Positions 1 through 9,243 of a DNA stretch of 64,000 bases are shown in pieces. The position numbers and the translations under genes were made by a program. The notes beneath the pieces are model-generated. The model did not search any database. It saw only the letters and a program-made list of their open reading frames with translations, and was not told the origin of the DNA. Within the stretch, counting starts at the first letter, position 1. The number at the start of each line of letters is the position of its first letter. This stretch comes from Stieleria sp. JC731 (GTDB lineage: Bacteria > Planctomycetota > Planctomycetia > Pirellulales > Pirellulaceae). The stretch lies in assembly GCF_020966635.1 (NCBI RefSeq), contig NZ_JAJKFQ010000001.1, positions 930,001 through 994,000 of the forward strand, given 5' to 3'.

Positions 1-1
1 T

Positions 2-1135
2 CCAAATCCGGTCAATCCAAGGCAAGGGGCGTTCAATCAACACTTGGTCAAGTCGCTGCGTGATTCACATCATGTCGATGTCATCGCGCCGGTGCCCTGG
101 GTGCAGATGGTCAAGTCGCGAAATACGTGGACTGCAAATAAAACGTTGCCGAAGTTCGCAGGGACATCAGCAGGCGACTCACATCCGATCTATTTGTATC
201 CACCAAAGTTGATGCGTCGGTACTATGATCGATTCTATTGGCATTCGATCCAAAACTGTATTGCGAAAGCGAGCCAGCGTGAGCGACCCCAACTGGTCCT
301 CGGTTATTGGCTGCATCCCGATGGTGCCGCTGCGATCCAAGCGGCAAAACGCTTGCAGGTACCTTGTGTGCTGATCGCCGGAGGCAGTGATTTAAACGAG
401 CTTCCAAAAAATCCTGCTCGTCGAAAAGCAATTCAGTCAGTCTTGGAATCTGTCGACCGGTTGATCGTTGTCAGTGATCATCTTCGTCGACAAGCGATTG
501 CACTTGGTATCGATCCGGTGAAGGTTCACGTTGTCTATCGCGGTGTTGATAAGGCGGTTTTCAAGCCAATCGATCGACGAGAGGCACGGCAATCCGTTGG
601 TCTCGATGATCAACACATCGTCGTGGTTTGGTCGGGACGATTGGAGCCGGTAAAAAATCCGACGATGCTGTTGCAAGCGGCAACACGTTGGCATGACCAC
701 TGGGGGAAACGCTTCAAGCTGCTGATCGCAGGTGAAGGGTCGCTCCGCAACGAATTGATGCGAGAGGTCGCTCGGCTCGGTTTAAAGACCAGTGTTCAAT
801 TTGAAGGCATGCTAACGCAAACGGCACTCGCAACGCGTTTCAACGCTGCAAACCTGACTGTATTGACCAGCCATAGTGAAGGCGTTCCAAACGTCTTGCT
901 CGAGTCCATCGCCTGTGGATTGCGGTTTGTTGCAACCGATGTCGGTGGAATTCCGGAGATTGCGTCCGGCGGAATCGATCGTCTGGTCAAGGACGACGAT
1001 CATGAAGCCTTGGCGGAAGCAGTGATCGAAATTCTTGAATCCGATCCAGTCGGCGAACGCCACTTCTACCCAGGTGGATTGTCCGATATGGCCGATCGGG
1101 TGAACGAAGTGCTAAAACAGTTGTTGTCTTCGTAG
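2..1135 (+). CDS. Glycosyltransferase family 4 (GT-B), 5' end outside window
   Basis: This gene transfers a sugar from a nucleotide donor to a growing glycan, probably in exopolysaccharide assembly at the cytoplasmic face of the inner membrane. The frame is already open at base 2 and reads PNPVNPRQGAFN, the usual beginning of the GT4 acceptor domain, so the true start lies upstream of the window and the TTG at 44 is not the start. The N-terminal half includes GGSDLNELP and VVSDHLRRQA. The C-terminal donor domain has WSGRLEPVKNP, IAGEGSLRNEL and the E-x7-E element SEGVPNVLLE, followed by GGIPEI. A second GT4 gene follows after about 20 bases, so the two are probably co-transcribed. The family call is secure; the sugar and linkage are unknown. 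Confidence 0.9.
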   Translation, partial: PNPVNPRQGAFNQHLVKSLRDSHHVDVIAPVPWVQMVKSRNTWTANKTLPKFAGTSAGDSHPIYLYPPKLMRRYYDRFYWHSIQNCIAKASQRERPQLVLGYWLHPDGAAAIQAAKRLQVPCVLIAGGSDLNELPKNPARRKAIQSVLESVDRLIVVSDHLRRQAIALGIDPVKVHVVYRGVDKAVFKPIDRREARQSVGLDDQHIVVVWSGRLEPVKNPTMLLQAATRWHDHWGKRFKLLIAGEGSLRNELMREVARLGLKTSVQFEGMLTQTALATRFNAANLTVLTSHSEGVPNVLLESIACGLRFVATDVGGIPEIASGGIDRLVKDDDHEALAEAVIEILESDPVGERHFYPGGLSDMADRVNEVLKQLLSS

Positions 1136-1157
1136 GTATTGTTTGCGGCGGATACCG

Positions 1158-2486
1158 ATGACGAATTCAACGACAAAGCGGATGCTATTTATTAGCTACG
1201 TTTACCCACCGTCAGGTGGAGGCGGGGTGCAACGTAGTGTGAAGTTTGTCCGCTACCTACCTGATTTCGGATGGGCACCGACGGTGCTGACCGCGACGAA
1301 CCCATCTGTCCCGGTTCAAGATCCTGATCTGCTGGACGAACTCGATCCAGGAACCGAGGTGATCAGATCACGCACGTTCGAGCCTTCGTATCACGCGAAG
1401 CAATCTTTGGTCGGCACCGGAAGTCGATCTGGGGGCAAGCTCGGAAAGCTGATTAAAGCTCAGGTTCGTCGTATCGGTATGTCGCTGTTGCAGCCTGATC
1501 CACAGGTTTTGTGGAATACGAGTGCAAAACGTGCGGCCCAAAAAGCATTGGAGAAAAGTTCGTATCAAGCAATCTATGCGACCGGTCCGCCATTTTCTTC
1601 GTTCCTGCTTGCAGCTCAACTAAAGCGTCGAACGGGAATTCCGTTGATTTTGGATTTCCGTGACGAGTGGTTGATCGCCAGTCGCTATCTCGACAACTAT
1701 CAGCACACCGGTATTTCCGATTGGAGGCAGCGTCGTATGTTGCGGCGAGTGCTGCGAGCTGCTGATGCGGTGTTGACAACGACGATGGCAAGTCGAGATG
1801 AGCTAACAGCGAAAGTCAGTGATGCTGGCGGTCACGCAAAGGTTCACTGTATCTACAACGGATATGATTCACGCGACATGCCATCGAGCGAATCGGTTTC
1901 AGCCGACCCGAACCGCATCCGTATCGTCTACACCGGAACACTTTGGAAGTTGACTGACGTCACTCCGATGGTTGAGGCGTTGATCACACTGAACCAAACG
2001 GACCCCAAAGCGGCTTCAAAGATTGATTTTGTCATAGCGGGCAGAATCACTGATGCCCAGCAGTCGGTTGTCGACCGATTGAAAACAACTTCGGTTGGGC
2101 TGCAATGCCATGGCTATCTTCCACACCGTGAAAGTTTACATCTGGCGCAGTCAGCAGACGTGTTGTTGTTGCTGCTTGCAGACCAACCGGGGGCGGAAAG
2201 GGTCGTCCCGGCAAAACTGTTTGAATATCTCGCTTTGCAGAAACCGGTCTTGTCGATTTGCGGTTCAGGCGAAGTTGCATCGATCGTTCAATGCTACAGC
2301 CACGTCTCTCGGTTCGATCCGAGGCAATCCGAAATGATCGCTGCTTGGCTGCGTTCACGTTTGGAAAACCTTGAACCTGGCAATGCCATTTCTAGCGAAC
2401 CGATTGAGCAATTTTCTCGGCGATCACAAGCGAAAACGCTATCCCATATCGCTAGTGATCTTTCAATCGGCCGTGAAGTGTTGTAG
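1158..2486 (+). CDS. Glycosyltransferase family 4 (GT-B), exopolysaccharide locus
   Basis: A 442-residue GT4-type glycosyltransferase. The N-terminus reads FISYVYPPSGGGGVQRS, the glycine-rich loop of the first Rossmann domain. Further on are ILDFRDEW, YNGYDS, IVYTGTL and the donor-site segment PAKLFEYLALQKPVL. I chose the ATG at 1158 over the TTG at 1143 because ATG fits the start of the conserved fold; neither has a clear Shine-Dalgarno sequence. The gene follows the previous GT4 gene directly and is separated by 230 bases of non-coding sequence from the GT2 gene downstream. No hydrophobic segment suggests a membrane anchor. Its donor and acceptor cannot be read from sequence; its place among surface-polysaccharide genes is the only clue. 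Confidence 0.87.
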   Translation: MTNSTTKRMLFISYVYPPSGGGGVQRSVKFVRYLPDFGWAPTVLTATNPSVPVQDPDLLDELDPGTEVIRSRTFEPSYHAKQSLVGTGSRSGGKLGKLIKAQVRRIGMSLLQPDPQVLWNTSAKRAAQKALEKSSYQAIYATGPPFSSFLLAAQLKRRTGIPLILDFRDEWLIASRYLDNYQHTGISDWRQRRMLRRVLRAADAVLTTTMASRDELTAKVSDAGGHAKVHCIYNGYDSRDMPSSESVSADPNRIRIVYTGTLWKLTDVTPMVEALITLNQTDPKAASKIDFVIAGRITDAQQSVVDRLKTTSVGLQCHGYLPHRESLHLAQSADVLLLLLADQPGAERVVPAKLFEYLALQKPVLSICGSGEVASIVQCYSHVSRFDPRQSEMIAAWLRSRLENLEPGNAISSEPIEQFSRRSQAKTLSHIASDLSIGREVL

Positions 2487-2716
2487 CGATCGCCTGCGAA
2501 AATAGTGGTGTGGTCTTTGCCCACGAAGTCGTCGACGGTGATCCAGTTCGACATCCTCTTGAATGCAGCGTTGCCTGCCGGTTTCGCTCAAGCGGCAAAT
2601 CGTTAGCGGTTTCCGAAACCGTCTCAAAGTCACTGCACACTGCGTGGGTTTTCCCTCATGTCCGGGCATGGAATTGGGGACTGCCTTCGCCTGACCGATG
2701 ACGAATTTACACGAGT

Positions 2717-3976
2717 TTGAACGTTGACTGTCGCGAGCTCATTTGGATTCTCATCGTGCAGACACTTTTGATTGCAGTTTACCTGGGCTCGGTCGTTGGA
2801 CTCATTTATGCGTACGTCGGCTATCCAGTTATAATCTCCTTCCTGGCAAAACGATGGGGTGTAGAGCCCCCTGTTTCGTTGTCAGATGAGGACGAGGTTC
2901 TACCAGCGATTACCGTTTTGATTGCGGCGCACAATGCAGAGTCTTACCTGGCTGAGCGACTGGAGAATATCTTTGCGTCAGACTATCCGGCGGACTTGAT
3001 CCGAGTCGTTGTCGCCTCCGATGGCAGCACTGACAAGACAGCTCAGGTTGCAGCCTCGTGCTTGCTTGGCGATGTTCGAACGATTGCCTATTCGCAACGC
3101 CGTGGAAAGGCCGCTACGCTGATCGATGCGGTGAATTCAGTCTCGACATCGGTGATCGTTTTTACCGATGCGACAACACGTTTCAGTCAACACGCATTGC
3201 GTGAAGCGGCGAAGCATTTCGCTGACCCATCAGTCGGCGTTGTCGCGGGCAAAGTCACAATGGTGGATGAACATGGGCGCGCAAGTGAGTCGCTTTATTG
3301 GAAGGTCGAGAACCTGATCCGACGAAGCGAAGCCAGTCTTGGGCTTTCGATGGGGGCCAGCGGGGCGATTTATGCGATACGCAGATCATTGTTTGTCGCC
3401 CCTTCGCGTCCAACGATCAACGATGATTTGGTGATCCCGATGTTGGCTCGGCTGACACATCGATGCCGGGTCGTCTTTGAGCCCAATGCCAACGCATTTA
3501 TCTCGTGCACCGGCGGAATGCGAACAGAATTTCTGCGGCGGCAACGGATCGGCCTTGGTGCATTTCAGTGTCTGACGACACTTCGATCGCTGCTTTCGTG
3601 GAGCAATCGATGGTATACCGCTGCATTCGCTTCTCACAAATTAATGCGTTGGATCGGTCCGTTCTTGTTGGTCGCCGCGGCGATATCAAACTTGCTTTTG
3701 ACATCGGTTTTCGCATTCCAGCTTCTAGGGGGCGTCCAGGTCGCTTGTTATCTTGCTGCCTGCTGGGGACTGAAAACAAAACGTCGTGGGCGTTTAGCTG
3801 GGCTTGCCCGTGCGGGGGCATCGTTCGTCGTCATGAATGCAGCGATCGGATATGGAATCTGTCGCTGGATGGTCGGAGCTGATATCGTGATCTGGAACCC
3901 GACCGAACGAACGACGTGGAGCCAGATTCCAGCCGCATCGCAGTTAATCCCGGCTACAGAGAAGCGTGCCGCCTAG
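2717..3976 (+). CDS. Membrane glycosyltransferase family 2
   Basis: A 419-residue membrane-bound GT2 enzyme, likely a processive or single-addition glycosyltransferase for an extracellular polysaccharide. An N-terminal transmembrane helix (about residues 8-32) precedes the GT-A domain. The domain shows VLIAAHNAE, the nucleotide-binding DGSTDKT, a DxD-like FTDATT, an INDDLVIP segment at the acid/base position and the RRQRIGLG element near the (Q/R)xxRW position. Two or three further hydrophobic helices lie after residue 300 (WIGPFLLVAAAISNLLLTS and following). The start is uncertain: TTG at 2717 is used here and GTG at 2756 is possible. It continues the same-strand glycosyltransferase series. 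Confidence 0.87.
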   Translation: MNVDCRELIWILIVQTLLIAVYLGSVVGLIYAYVGYPVIISFLAKRWGVEPPVSLSDEDEVLPAITVLIAAHNAESYLAERLENIFASDYPADLIRVVVASDGSTDKTAQVAASCLLGDVRTIAYSQRRGKAATLIDAVNSVSTSVIVFTDATTRFSQHALREAAKHFADPSVGVVAGKVTMVDEHGRASESLYWKVENLIRRSEASLGLSMGASGAIYAIRRSLFVAPSRPTINDDLVIPMLARLTHRCRVVFEPNANAFISCTGGMRTEFLRRQRIGLGAFQCLTTLRSLLSWSNRWYTAAFASHKLMRWIGPFLLVAAAISNLLLTSVFAFQLLGGVQVACYLAACWGLKTKRRGRLAGLARAGASFVVMNAAIGYGICRWMVGADIVIWNPTERTTWSQIPAASQLIPATEKRAA

Positions 3977-4293
3977 CCACCTTTCGCACCGTGGTACTGG
4001 CGTTCTTCCCCGGCGGACTATCGGAATTCAAAGGCGACGTTGCGAGACGCCAAACTTGGGAATTAACCGATCGCTAGCCGAGCGTGGCTTTCGATCTTTT
4101 GCAATGATGGCACCTGCAACTCTAGTGCTTCGTTCCAATTCGATTTTAGGATTAGCCGTATGGCGTTAGCCACGGTTTCAGTGCAATAACCGGGACTAAC
4201 GCCCGTCGGCTGATGACCCGAACCCATATTTTCATAGGGAACGAAGCACTAGTACTGGCGATGGTTTGTCATACGGGTTGATATCGACGAAAA
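3977..4293. other. Intergenic region holding the palindromic repeat
   Basis: 317 bases without a convincing gene. The only structure seen is the long inverted repeat at 4122-4252, described separately. Short reading frames across it are not supported by any recognisable domain. Confidence 0.6.
4122..4252. repeat. MITE-like long imperfect palindrome
   Basis: The ends are perfect 15-base inverted repeats: CTAGTGCTTCGTTCC at 4122-4136 and GGAACGAAGCACTAG at 4238-4252. Inside them a second pair of arms pairs almost completely: ATTAGCCG(TAT)GGCGTTAG near 4150 against CTAACGCC(CGT)CGGCTGAT near 4198-4215, closed by CGGTT/AACCG. The whole 131-base segment can fold into one long hairpin with a short loop. 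It contains no gene. It resembles miniature inverted-repeat or large REP-type elements scattered between genes. I see no second copy in this window and no convincing target-site duplication. Confidence 0.7.
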
Positions 4294-5349
4294 ATGTTCA
4301 AAATTCGCGGGATGAGTCCCCACGTATTCGCGGAAGCCTGCTTGCTTGGGAGGTCAAAATTACCTCGTCCCAAACACGTTTTCATCAGTGTGGCCGATCA
4401 CTTCGAGCCGGATCACGGCGGTGCATCGCCTCGATTGCAGCAAGAGCGGGTTCAGCGGTGGGTGGAACATTACCCAGCACTGGCAAGCCGCTGCAACGAT
4501 TCGCGAGGACGACCCCCGCAACACACGTTCTTTTATCCGATCGAATGCTATGTAGATAAACATCTTGAGCAGCTTTCGGGACTTGTTCACAGCGGATTCG
4601 GCGACGTCGAAGTTCATCTACATCACGACGGCGACAATGCTGGATCAATGCGTGACCTATTGATCGAATCGGTTTCACGCATGCATGGTCGGCATGGATT
4701 GCTACATCGAGATTCAGAGGGGCTGATTCGTTATGGGTTTGTCCATGGAAATTGGGCTATCAACAATTCACATCCCACCGGCCACCACTGTGGTGTTGAG
4801 AACGAACTGGCTGTCCTGCGAGAAACCGGTTGCTATGCGGATTTCACAATGCCGGCGGCTCCTCATCCGGCTCAGACAAAGACGATCAACAAGATCTATT
4901 ACGCATCGACGCTATCGAACGACCCTCGTGCGCATGATCAAGGACCTGATGCTACGACCAGCAGCTCCTCACCAGATGCGTCTTTGCTGATGATTCAAGG
5001 TCCACTGGTGGTCTATCAAAACGGCTGGTTTAGAAAGCCGCGTGTCGAGAATGGAAATGTCTGTCTGACGCAGCCATTATCCATCAACCGGCTGACCAAT
5101 TGGCTGAAATCACGTGTCGCTGTGCAGGGACAGCCAGACTGGCAATTCATCAAGCTTCATACGCATGGGTGTAACGAAGCCAACATCGACTATTGGCTCG
5201 GTGGGCAAACCAACGAATTTCACCAGGATTTGCGAGAGGCCGCGGACGAGTTGGGATTCAACTACTACTACGTGACTTGTCGCGAAATGGCGGACTTGGT
5301 CAAGCAAGCCGAATCAGGATTCGACTCGCCTGACTTTGAGGTGCTTTAG
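4294..5349 (+). CDS. NodB-like polysaccharide deacetylase-related protein
   Basis: A 351-residue protein resembling divergent polysaccharide deacetylases (CE4-like barrel) found in exopolysaccharide loci. Visible elements are ISVADHFEPDHGG, where the D could be the first metal ligand region, HTFFYPIECY, EVHLHHDGDN, GFVHGNWAINN and, near the end, IKLHTHGCNE. The spacing of these His/Asp clusters suggests a metal-dependent hydrolase, but the canonical TFDDG and HSxxH motifs are not intact, so the activity is inferred. No signal peptide is seen, which points to the cytoplasm or an unusual export route. Starts at 4294 and 4312 are both possible. It ends tail-to-tail with the sugar transferase gene, overlapping by 4 bases. 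Confidence 0.6.
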   Translation: MFKIRGMSPHVFAEACLLGRSKLPRPKHVFISVADHFEPDHGGASPRLQQERVQRWVEHYPALASRCNDSRGRPPQHTFFYPIECYVDKHLEQLSGLVHSGFGDVEVHLHHDGDNAGSMRDLLIESVSRMHGRHGLLHRDSEGLIRYGFVHGNWAINNSHPTGHHCGVENELAVLRETGCYADFTMPAAPHPAQTKTINKIYYASTLSNDPRAHDQGPDATTSSSSPDASLLMIQGPLVVYQNGWFRKPRVENGNVCLTQPLSINRLTNWLKSRVAVQGQPDWQFIKLHTHGCNEANIDYWLGGQTNEFHQDLREAADELGFNYYYVTCREMADLVKQAESGFDSPDFEVL

Positions 5350-6200
5350 CGAGCGGCGTATTCAATCGATTCGACGATCGTTTTCGGGTGTATTACCATC
5401 GGCTCTTGGTTAGAAGCGGTCTCCGGACTGGCTTCGGCAATACGTTGACTGGAAGCTGGCTGTGGCTGTTTTTCGGTGATCCTTGAAAGCAGCTCCAATG
5501 CGACGTGCGGGACGGTCGACAGTACAAGTTTCATGTCCATCGCTAGCGTCGCGGATTCGACGTATTGCAAGTCATGGTCGACTTTCATGCCGATCTTGAC
5601 GATGGTTTCGTCGTATCCCAACTGTAGCTGAGCCATACCGGTGATCCCCGGTTTGACCAGCAACCGCTGCGTGTATCGAGGCTCTTCGGCTGCTAGCGCC
5701 CCCATGAATTCCGGTCTTTCGGGGCGTGGTCCGACGAGGCTCATGTCGCCCGCCAAGACATTGATTAGTTGCGGAAGCTCATCCAGATGAGAACTTCGAA
5801 GCCAACTTCCCAGTCGGGAAACACGAGGGTCGCCAGGGCAACTCCAAACGGCACCTGTTTCCTGTTCTGCATGTGGTCGCATGGTGCGGAATTTCAGGAT
5901 ACGGAATAGCTTGCCTCGTTTGCCAACACGCACTTGTCGGTAAAAGATCGGGCGGCCATCGAGGACCAGCACCATGACAGCGACGAGTGCCATCAACGGT
6001 GCGGCCAATAGCATGATTGCTCCACTGAAAACGACATCGAAGATGCGTTTGCGTTCGAAATAGCGGCTGGGTTCTACAGTGATGACCGATTCAGTCGTCG
6101 TACACGTACCTTTCTTGGAACAGACCTTGGGCGTCTGCGCTTGATGCGATACATGGAACTGCAGATTGGGGCTGCTAGCGCTGGATACGATGTTCGTCAC
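5346..6200 (-). CDS. Bacterial sugar transferase (polyprenyl-phosphate glycosyl-1-phosphate transferase)
   Basis: This is the probable priming enzyme of the locus: it would place the first sugar-1-phosphate onto undecaprenyl phosphate. The 284-residue protein has a family-typical core: an RKRIFDVV start to the reentrant membrane helix, GRPIFYRQVRVGKRG, ILKFRTM, LRSSHLDELPQLINVL, GDMSLVGPRPE and the KPGITGMAQ segment. It is the short WecP/PglC-plus type without the large N-terminal multi-helix domain; instead about 45 unstructured residues precede the membrane helix. The first codon is GTG. It is the last gene of the minus-strand group (kinase-like chain-length protein upstream, gap 199 bases). 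The family call is firm; the sugar is unknown. Confidence 0.93.
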   Translation of the reverse strand: MTNIVSSASSPNLQFHVSHQAQTPKVCSKKGTCTTTESVITVEPSRYFERKRIFDVVFSGAIMLLAAPLMALVAVMVLVLDGRPIFYRQVRVGKRGKLFRILKFRTMRPHAEQETGAVWSCPGDPRVSRLGSWLRSSHLDELPQLINVLAGDMSLVGPRPERPEFMGALAAEEPRYTQRLLVKPGITGMAQLQLGYDETIVKIGMKVDHDLQYVESATLAMDMKLVLSTVPHVALELLSRITEKQPQPASSQRIAEASPETASNQEPMVIHPKTIVESIEYAAR

Positions 6201-6399
6201 AGGAGTCGTCGGATAAATGGAGGAGGAGAGGGAGCCAAGTGCCGAGGGAGGGTGCTATGCCGAGCAACGTCCTCCCCAAAACGCGATCGCTTCGCTTCGA
6301 ACATTGCCGGTAGGTGCACTATCACGAGTATCAATGCGGGCAATCGATAAGAAACTGAAACGCATGCATTGACGCACGATTGGTTTTGCAGAAGGGGTG

Positions 6400-8835
6400 T
6401 TAAACATGGGAGTCTCGTTCGTTCGACTGGTTCGAGGTGGCATCGATGGGAGCATTCGATGCGGCCAATTCGTGTTTGATCGATTTGGGCTGATTCGGGA
6501 TGGGCGAATCTGATTGCTGTTTGCGAAGCTGGTGAAGTTCCGCCTGCATCGCTTCCAGCTCATGTTGGATGCTTTCTTCGCTGGCTGTTGCAGAGTTCTT
6601 CGTTTCGCCCGCAACAACGGAACGCGACCGGTGCAAATCAAGCGTTAAATTGCTATTGCCTTTTCCGCAATGAAGAATCGAACCGCTCAGAGGTGTTCCC
6701 GATTGGCAGGCTGTCGCCTCGCAGAGGATCAATTGGTTCCAGCGGCTATAGTTGACGAATACGGCGAATACGCTGGAGTCAACTTCTTCGGCAAACAGAG
6801 CCCCTTCTGCGGTTCCGAGCATCGAGGGGCCGTTGACGATGATCGCGTCGTAATCTTCCTGAAGTTCCTCGATCACATATCGAAGTGACTTTGGAGCGAT
6901 CCAAACTGCGTTTTGATCGGTTGACCCGATCGGAAGAAAATCGATTTGTCCCATGTTGGTCGGGATGATCTTTGAGACGATCGATTCCAATTTCGGTCGT
7001 CCTTTGACGGCGGAGATTTGTCTCATGCCTGGACGGGTCGCCGCACCCAATGCGTGGCTCAGATGGGCTCGATCGACATCGCAATCGATCAGCAAGACCT
7101 TTTTGCCGAAGCCACCTAGCAGGACGACCAAGTCCAGTGAAACCAAGTGTCTTGCTTCGTTCGCAACGCAGCTGGTCACCATCAGGGTCGAAGCACCGGC
7201 AAATACGTTGTTGCGCAAGAACAGTTTGGCAGCGGCTTCGCGTGCGCCGCCACCGATCTCTCGTTGACGCATTCCGACATTCAGTTTGGACTGCGACGCG
7301 GCATACGAATTTGTTCCATAGACCGGGAAACGCGACCGTGAAACAAGGTCACCTGGTGATCGAACGCGGCAGTCTCGCCATTCGACATAGCCGATCAGAA
7401 ACACCACCAGCAACCAACCCAAGCCACCACTGACCGCGGCGGCCTTGTACTGACGCGAGTGATCGGCCTCGGTCGGTAGCCCTGACCAGGAAAGCAGCGT
7501 GATACGTGGCTGCGAGTGGCCTTCGATCCGCAGTTCTTGCAGCGCGGTCCAGAGGCTGTCTGCCAAGCGACTTTGGCGATCGATCGCGTGCCGAGTCATA
7601 TCCAGAGGGACAACGGTCTTCTCCGTAGATCGGGATACAACGGAATTAAGCTCTGTCATTCGTTCGCGGAGGAACTCATTCTCGCTACGGTTGAGTTCCA
7701 ACTCGCGTTTGACTTTATTAATCGATTCTTCGATCGCGACTTGCGATTTGCGATTGAGGTTTTCTGAAAGTTGATCGCGAGTTTGTTCTGTCAGCTCGGC
7801 TAATTCCGTCGTCAACGCTGCTTTGCGATCGGCTAAGTCCTTGATCTGTGGAGAGTTCGGGTTGGCAGCGATTTTCAACATCTGCTGAAGTTGCAAATCG
7901 ACTTTGGACAACCGATCACGTGCTGTAGCAATCGCCGGGGTTTGTGCAAGCATTGTTGCGGTGATTTGATTTGAATCAGGCTGTGTCAGTTGTGACTTGG
8001 CCTGCAATTCGTCGAGCTGGATTCGCAGCTGATTGCCTCGTAACTGTGCTTCCTGCAGTCGATGGGCGAATTCCCGATAAGATTGGTACTGCATTTCATC
8101 GCGAATCGTCATCGATTCAGCGCTGTCAGCTCCCACCGACTGGGCAACACTGTTGAGATCTTCCCAGAGCTTGTCGAGCTGTAAGTCCGCGGCAACGGCG
8201 GCCTGTTCCAACTGCTTTTCCCGAACGTCACGGTCGGTCGAAAGTCGGTGCGTGATTTCTTCCAAATACGCACGTGTGACGGCATTGCACAACGCTTGGG
8301 CGAGAAACGGATCGTCATGGCGAACGAAAACGCTGATGATCTCCGCTCCCGATTGAATCTCGACTTTGACTAGATCGTCGAGCCACTGGATGCGATCCCC
8401 CTCGGGGATTTGATGCAAAAACTCCAGCAGTTCGTCATCTTCGAGGGCAGCGGCAAGGACTTGGTGTGAGCGAACCAATGCCGCTTGCGAGCGAAAGAAC
8501 GCGAGGTTTTCGGCACGCGAAGCCTGTGGCTTATAAATCACGTTTTCGTTTTCACGAACGCGAACCAATGCTTCTGCCTGGTATCGCGGGTTGATCAACG
8601 TCCAAACCACCAACGCCAGGATCGACGCAATTGCGGTGCCGACAACAAAGGTTAGCAGCGCGTGAAATCGGCAAGCAAAAAGCAGGTCGCCAAATTCAGG
8701 AATGCCGCGATGCAGTGATGCGTTGATCGCTGTCGGGCTTGCCTTGGGTTGGTACTGCGGCCAGGTGACTCGGCAGCTTTCGTTGTCGATCAGCTCCACT
8801 GTCTGCAGATTTGATTCGTTACGATCAACGCTCAT
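6400..8835 (-). CDS. Wzz/BY-kinase-type chain-length protein with degenerate ATPase site
   Basis: An 811-residue polysaccharide co-polymerase. It has a first transmembrane helix at about 57-81, a periplasmic Wzz domain starting NPRYQAEALVRV, a long coiled coil (about 200-400), a second helix at about 466-484, and a cytoplasmic tyrosine-kinase-like domain at about 535-740. The kinase-like domain keeps the Walker A' strand (VLLIDCDVDRA, 580-590). It lacks a recognisable P-loop: the segment VTSCVANEARH replaces the usual SxxPGEGKS. The Walker B aspartate position reads IIVNGP. The C-terminal tail has no tyrosine cluster; it is Gln/Glu-rich and coiled. It probably controls chain length or export without kinase activity. 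An AAGGGG sequence lies about 12 bases before the start. Confidence 0.85.
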   Translation of the reverse strand: MSVDRNESNLQTVELIDNESCRVTWPQYQPKASPTAINASLHRGIPEFGDLLFACRFHALLTFVVGTAIASILALVVWTLINPRYQAEALVRVRENENVIYKPQASRAENLAFFRSQAALVRSHQVLAAALEDDELLEFLHQIPEGDRIQWLDDLVKVEIQSGAEIISVFVRHDDPFLAQALCNAVTRAYLEEITHRLSTDRDVREKQLEQAAVAADLQLDKLWEDLNSVAQSVGADSAESMTIRDEMQYQSYREFAHRLQEAQLRGNQLRIQLDELQAKSQLTQPDSNQITATMLAQTPAIATARDRLSKVDLQLQQMLKIAANPNSPQIKDLADRKAALTTELAELTEQTRDQLSENLNRKSQVAIEESINKVKRELELNRSENEFLRERMTELNSVVSRSTEKTVVPLDMTRHAIDRQSRLADSLWTALQELRIEGHSQPRITLLSWSGLPTEADHSRQYKAAAVSGGLGWLLVVFLIGYVEWRDCRVRSPGDLVSRSRFPVYGTNSYAASQSKLNVGMRQREIGGGAREAAAKLFLRNNVFAGASTLMVTSCVANEARHLVSLDLVVLLGGFGKKVLLIDCDVDRAHLSHALGAATRPGMRQISAVKGRPKLESIVSKIIPTNMGQIDFLPIGSTDQNAVWIAPKSLRYVIEELQEDYDAIIVNGPSMLGTAEGALFAEEVDSSVFAVFVNYSRWNQLILCEATACQSGTPLSGSILHCGKGNSNLTLDLHRSRSVVAGETKNSATASEESIQHELEAMQAELHQLRKQQSDSPIPNQPKSIKHELAASNAPIDATSNQSNERDSHV

Positions 8836-9243
8836 CGATAAACTTGCCCCTTAGAAATATTCATCCCGCCGAGGTCATAACGCGTGACCTGTGTCGGAAA
8901 GCCCTAAGGAGAATCGACTTCCTAGCCCCAACTCGTGAGGTCAATGAACGCTGGTTGTTGCAGGTTCAGCAGACGATAGTCTTGCGGTGAAGCGTCGATT
9001 TCACGTGATTGAAAGAGCACTAGTGAACCGTCAAGACTGCCCATCATTGGTGAGGTTCAACGGACATCCAGGGGACAATCGTTGATGGCGTCATCATCGT
9101 CGTCCGGGCACTAGAGAATCAACCAAAACGCGAGCTTTCATCGCTCGCGTCGAAAGCCCGCAGAGTTGCATTGGCTGTTTTAGATCAGCATTGGTGAAGG
9201 CGATCGAAATGAACCGTCGCTCCGACTCGTATTTCGAATGACG
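8836..9243. other. Intergenic region upstream of the chain-length gene
   Basis: 408 bases between two minus-strand genes. The part near 8836 should hold the promoter of the chain-length gene; I could not pick out a convincing -35/-10 pair. A terminator-like hairpin for the upstream glycosidase gene lies at 9124-9150. No other gene or repeat is seen. Confidence 0.6.
9124..9150 (-). terminator. Terminator-like hairpin after the glycosidase gene
   Basis: ACGCGAGC at 9128-9135 pairs perfectly with GCTCGCGT at 9143-9150 around a 7-base loop. Read on the minus strand the stem is followed by TTTTGG, giving a short U-run. It lies about 95 bases downstream of the stop of the gene at 9244. Confidence 0.5.

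Noticed and set aside
2510..2701. Short plus-strand frame between the GT4 and GT2 genes
   Set aside because: No ribosome-binding site, no recognisable domain and ordinary intergenic composition.
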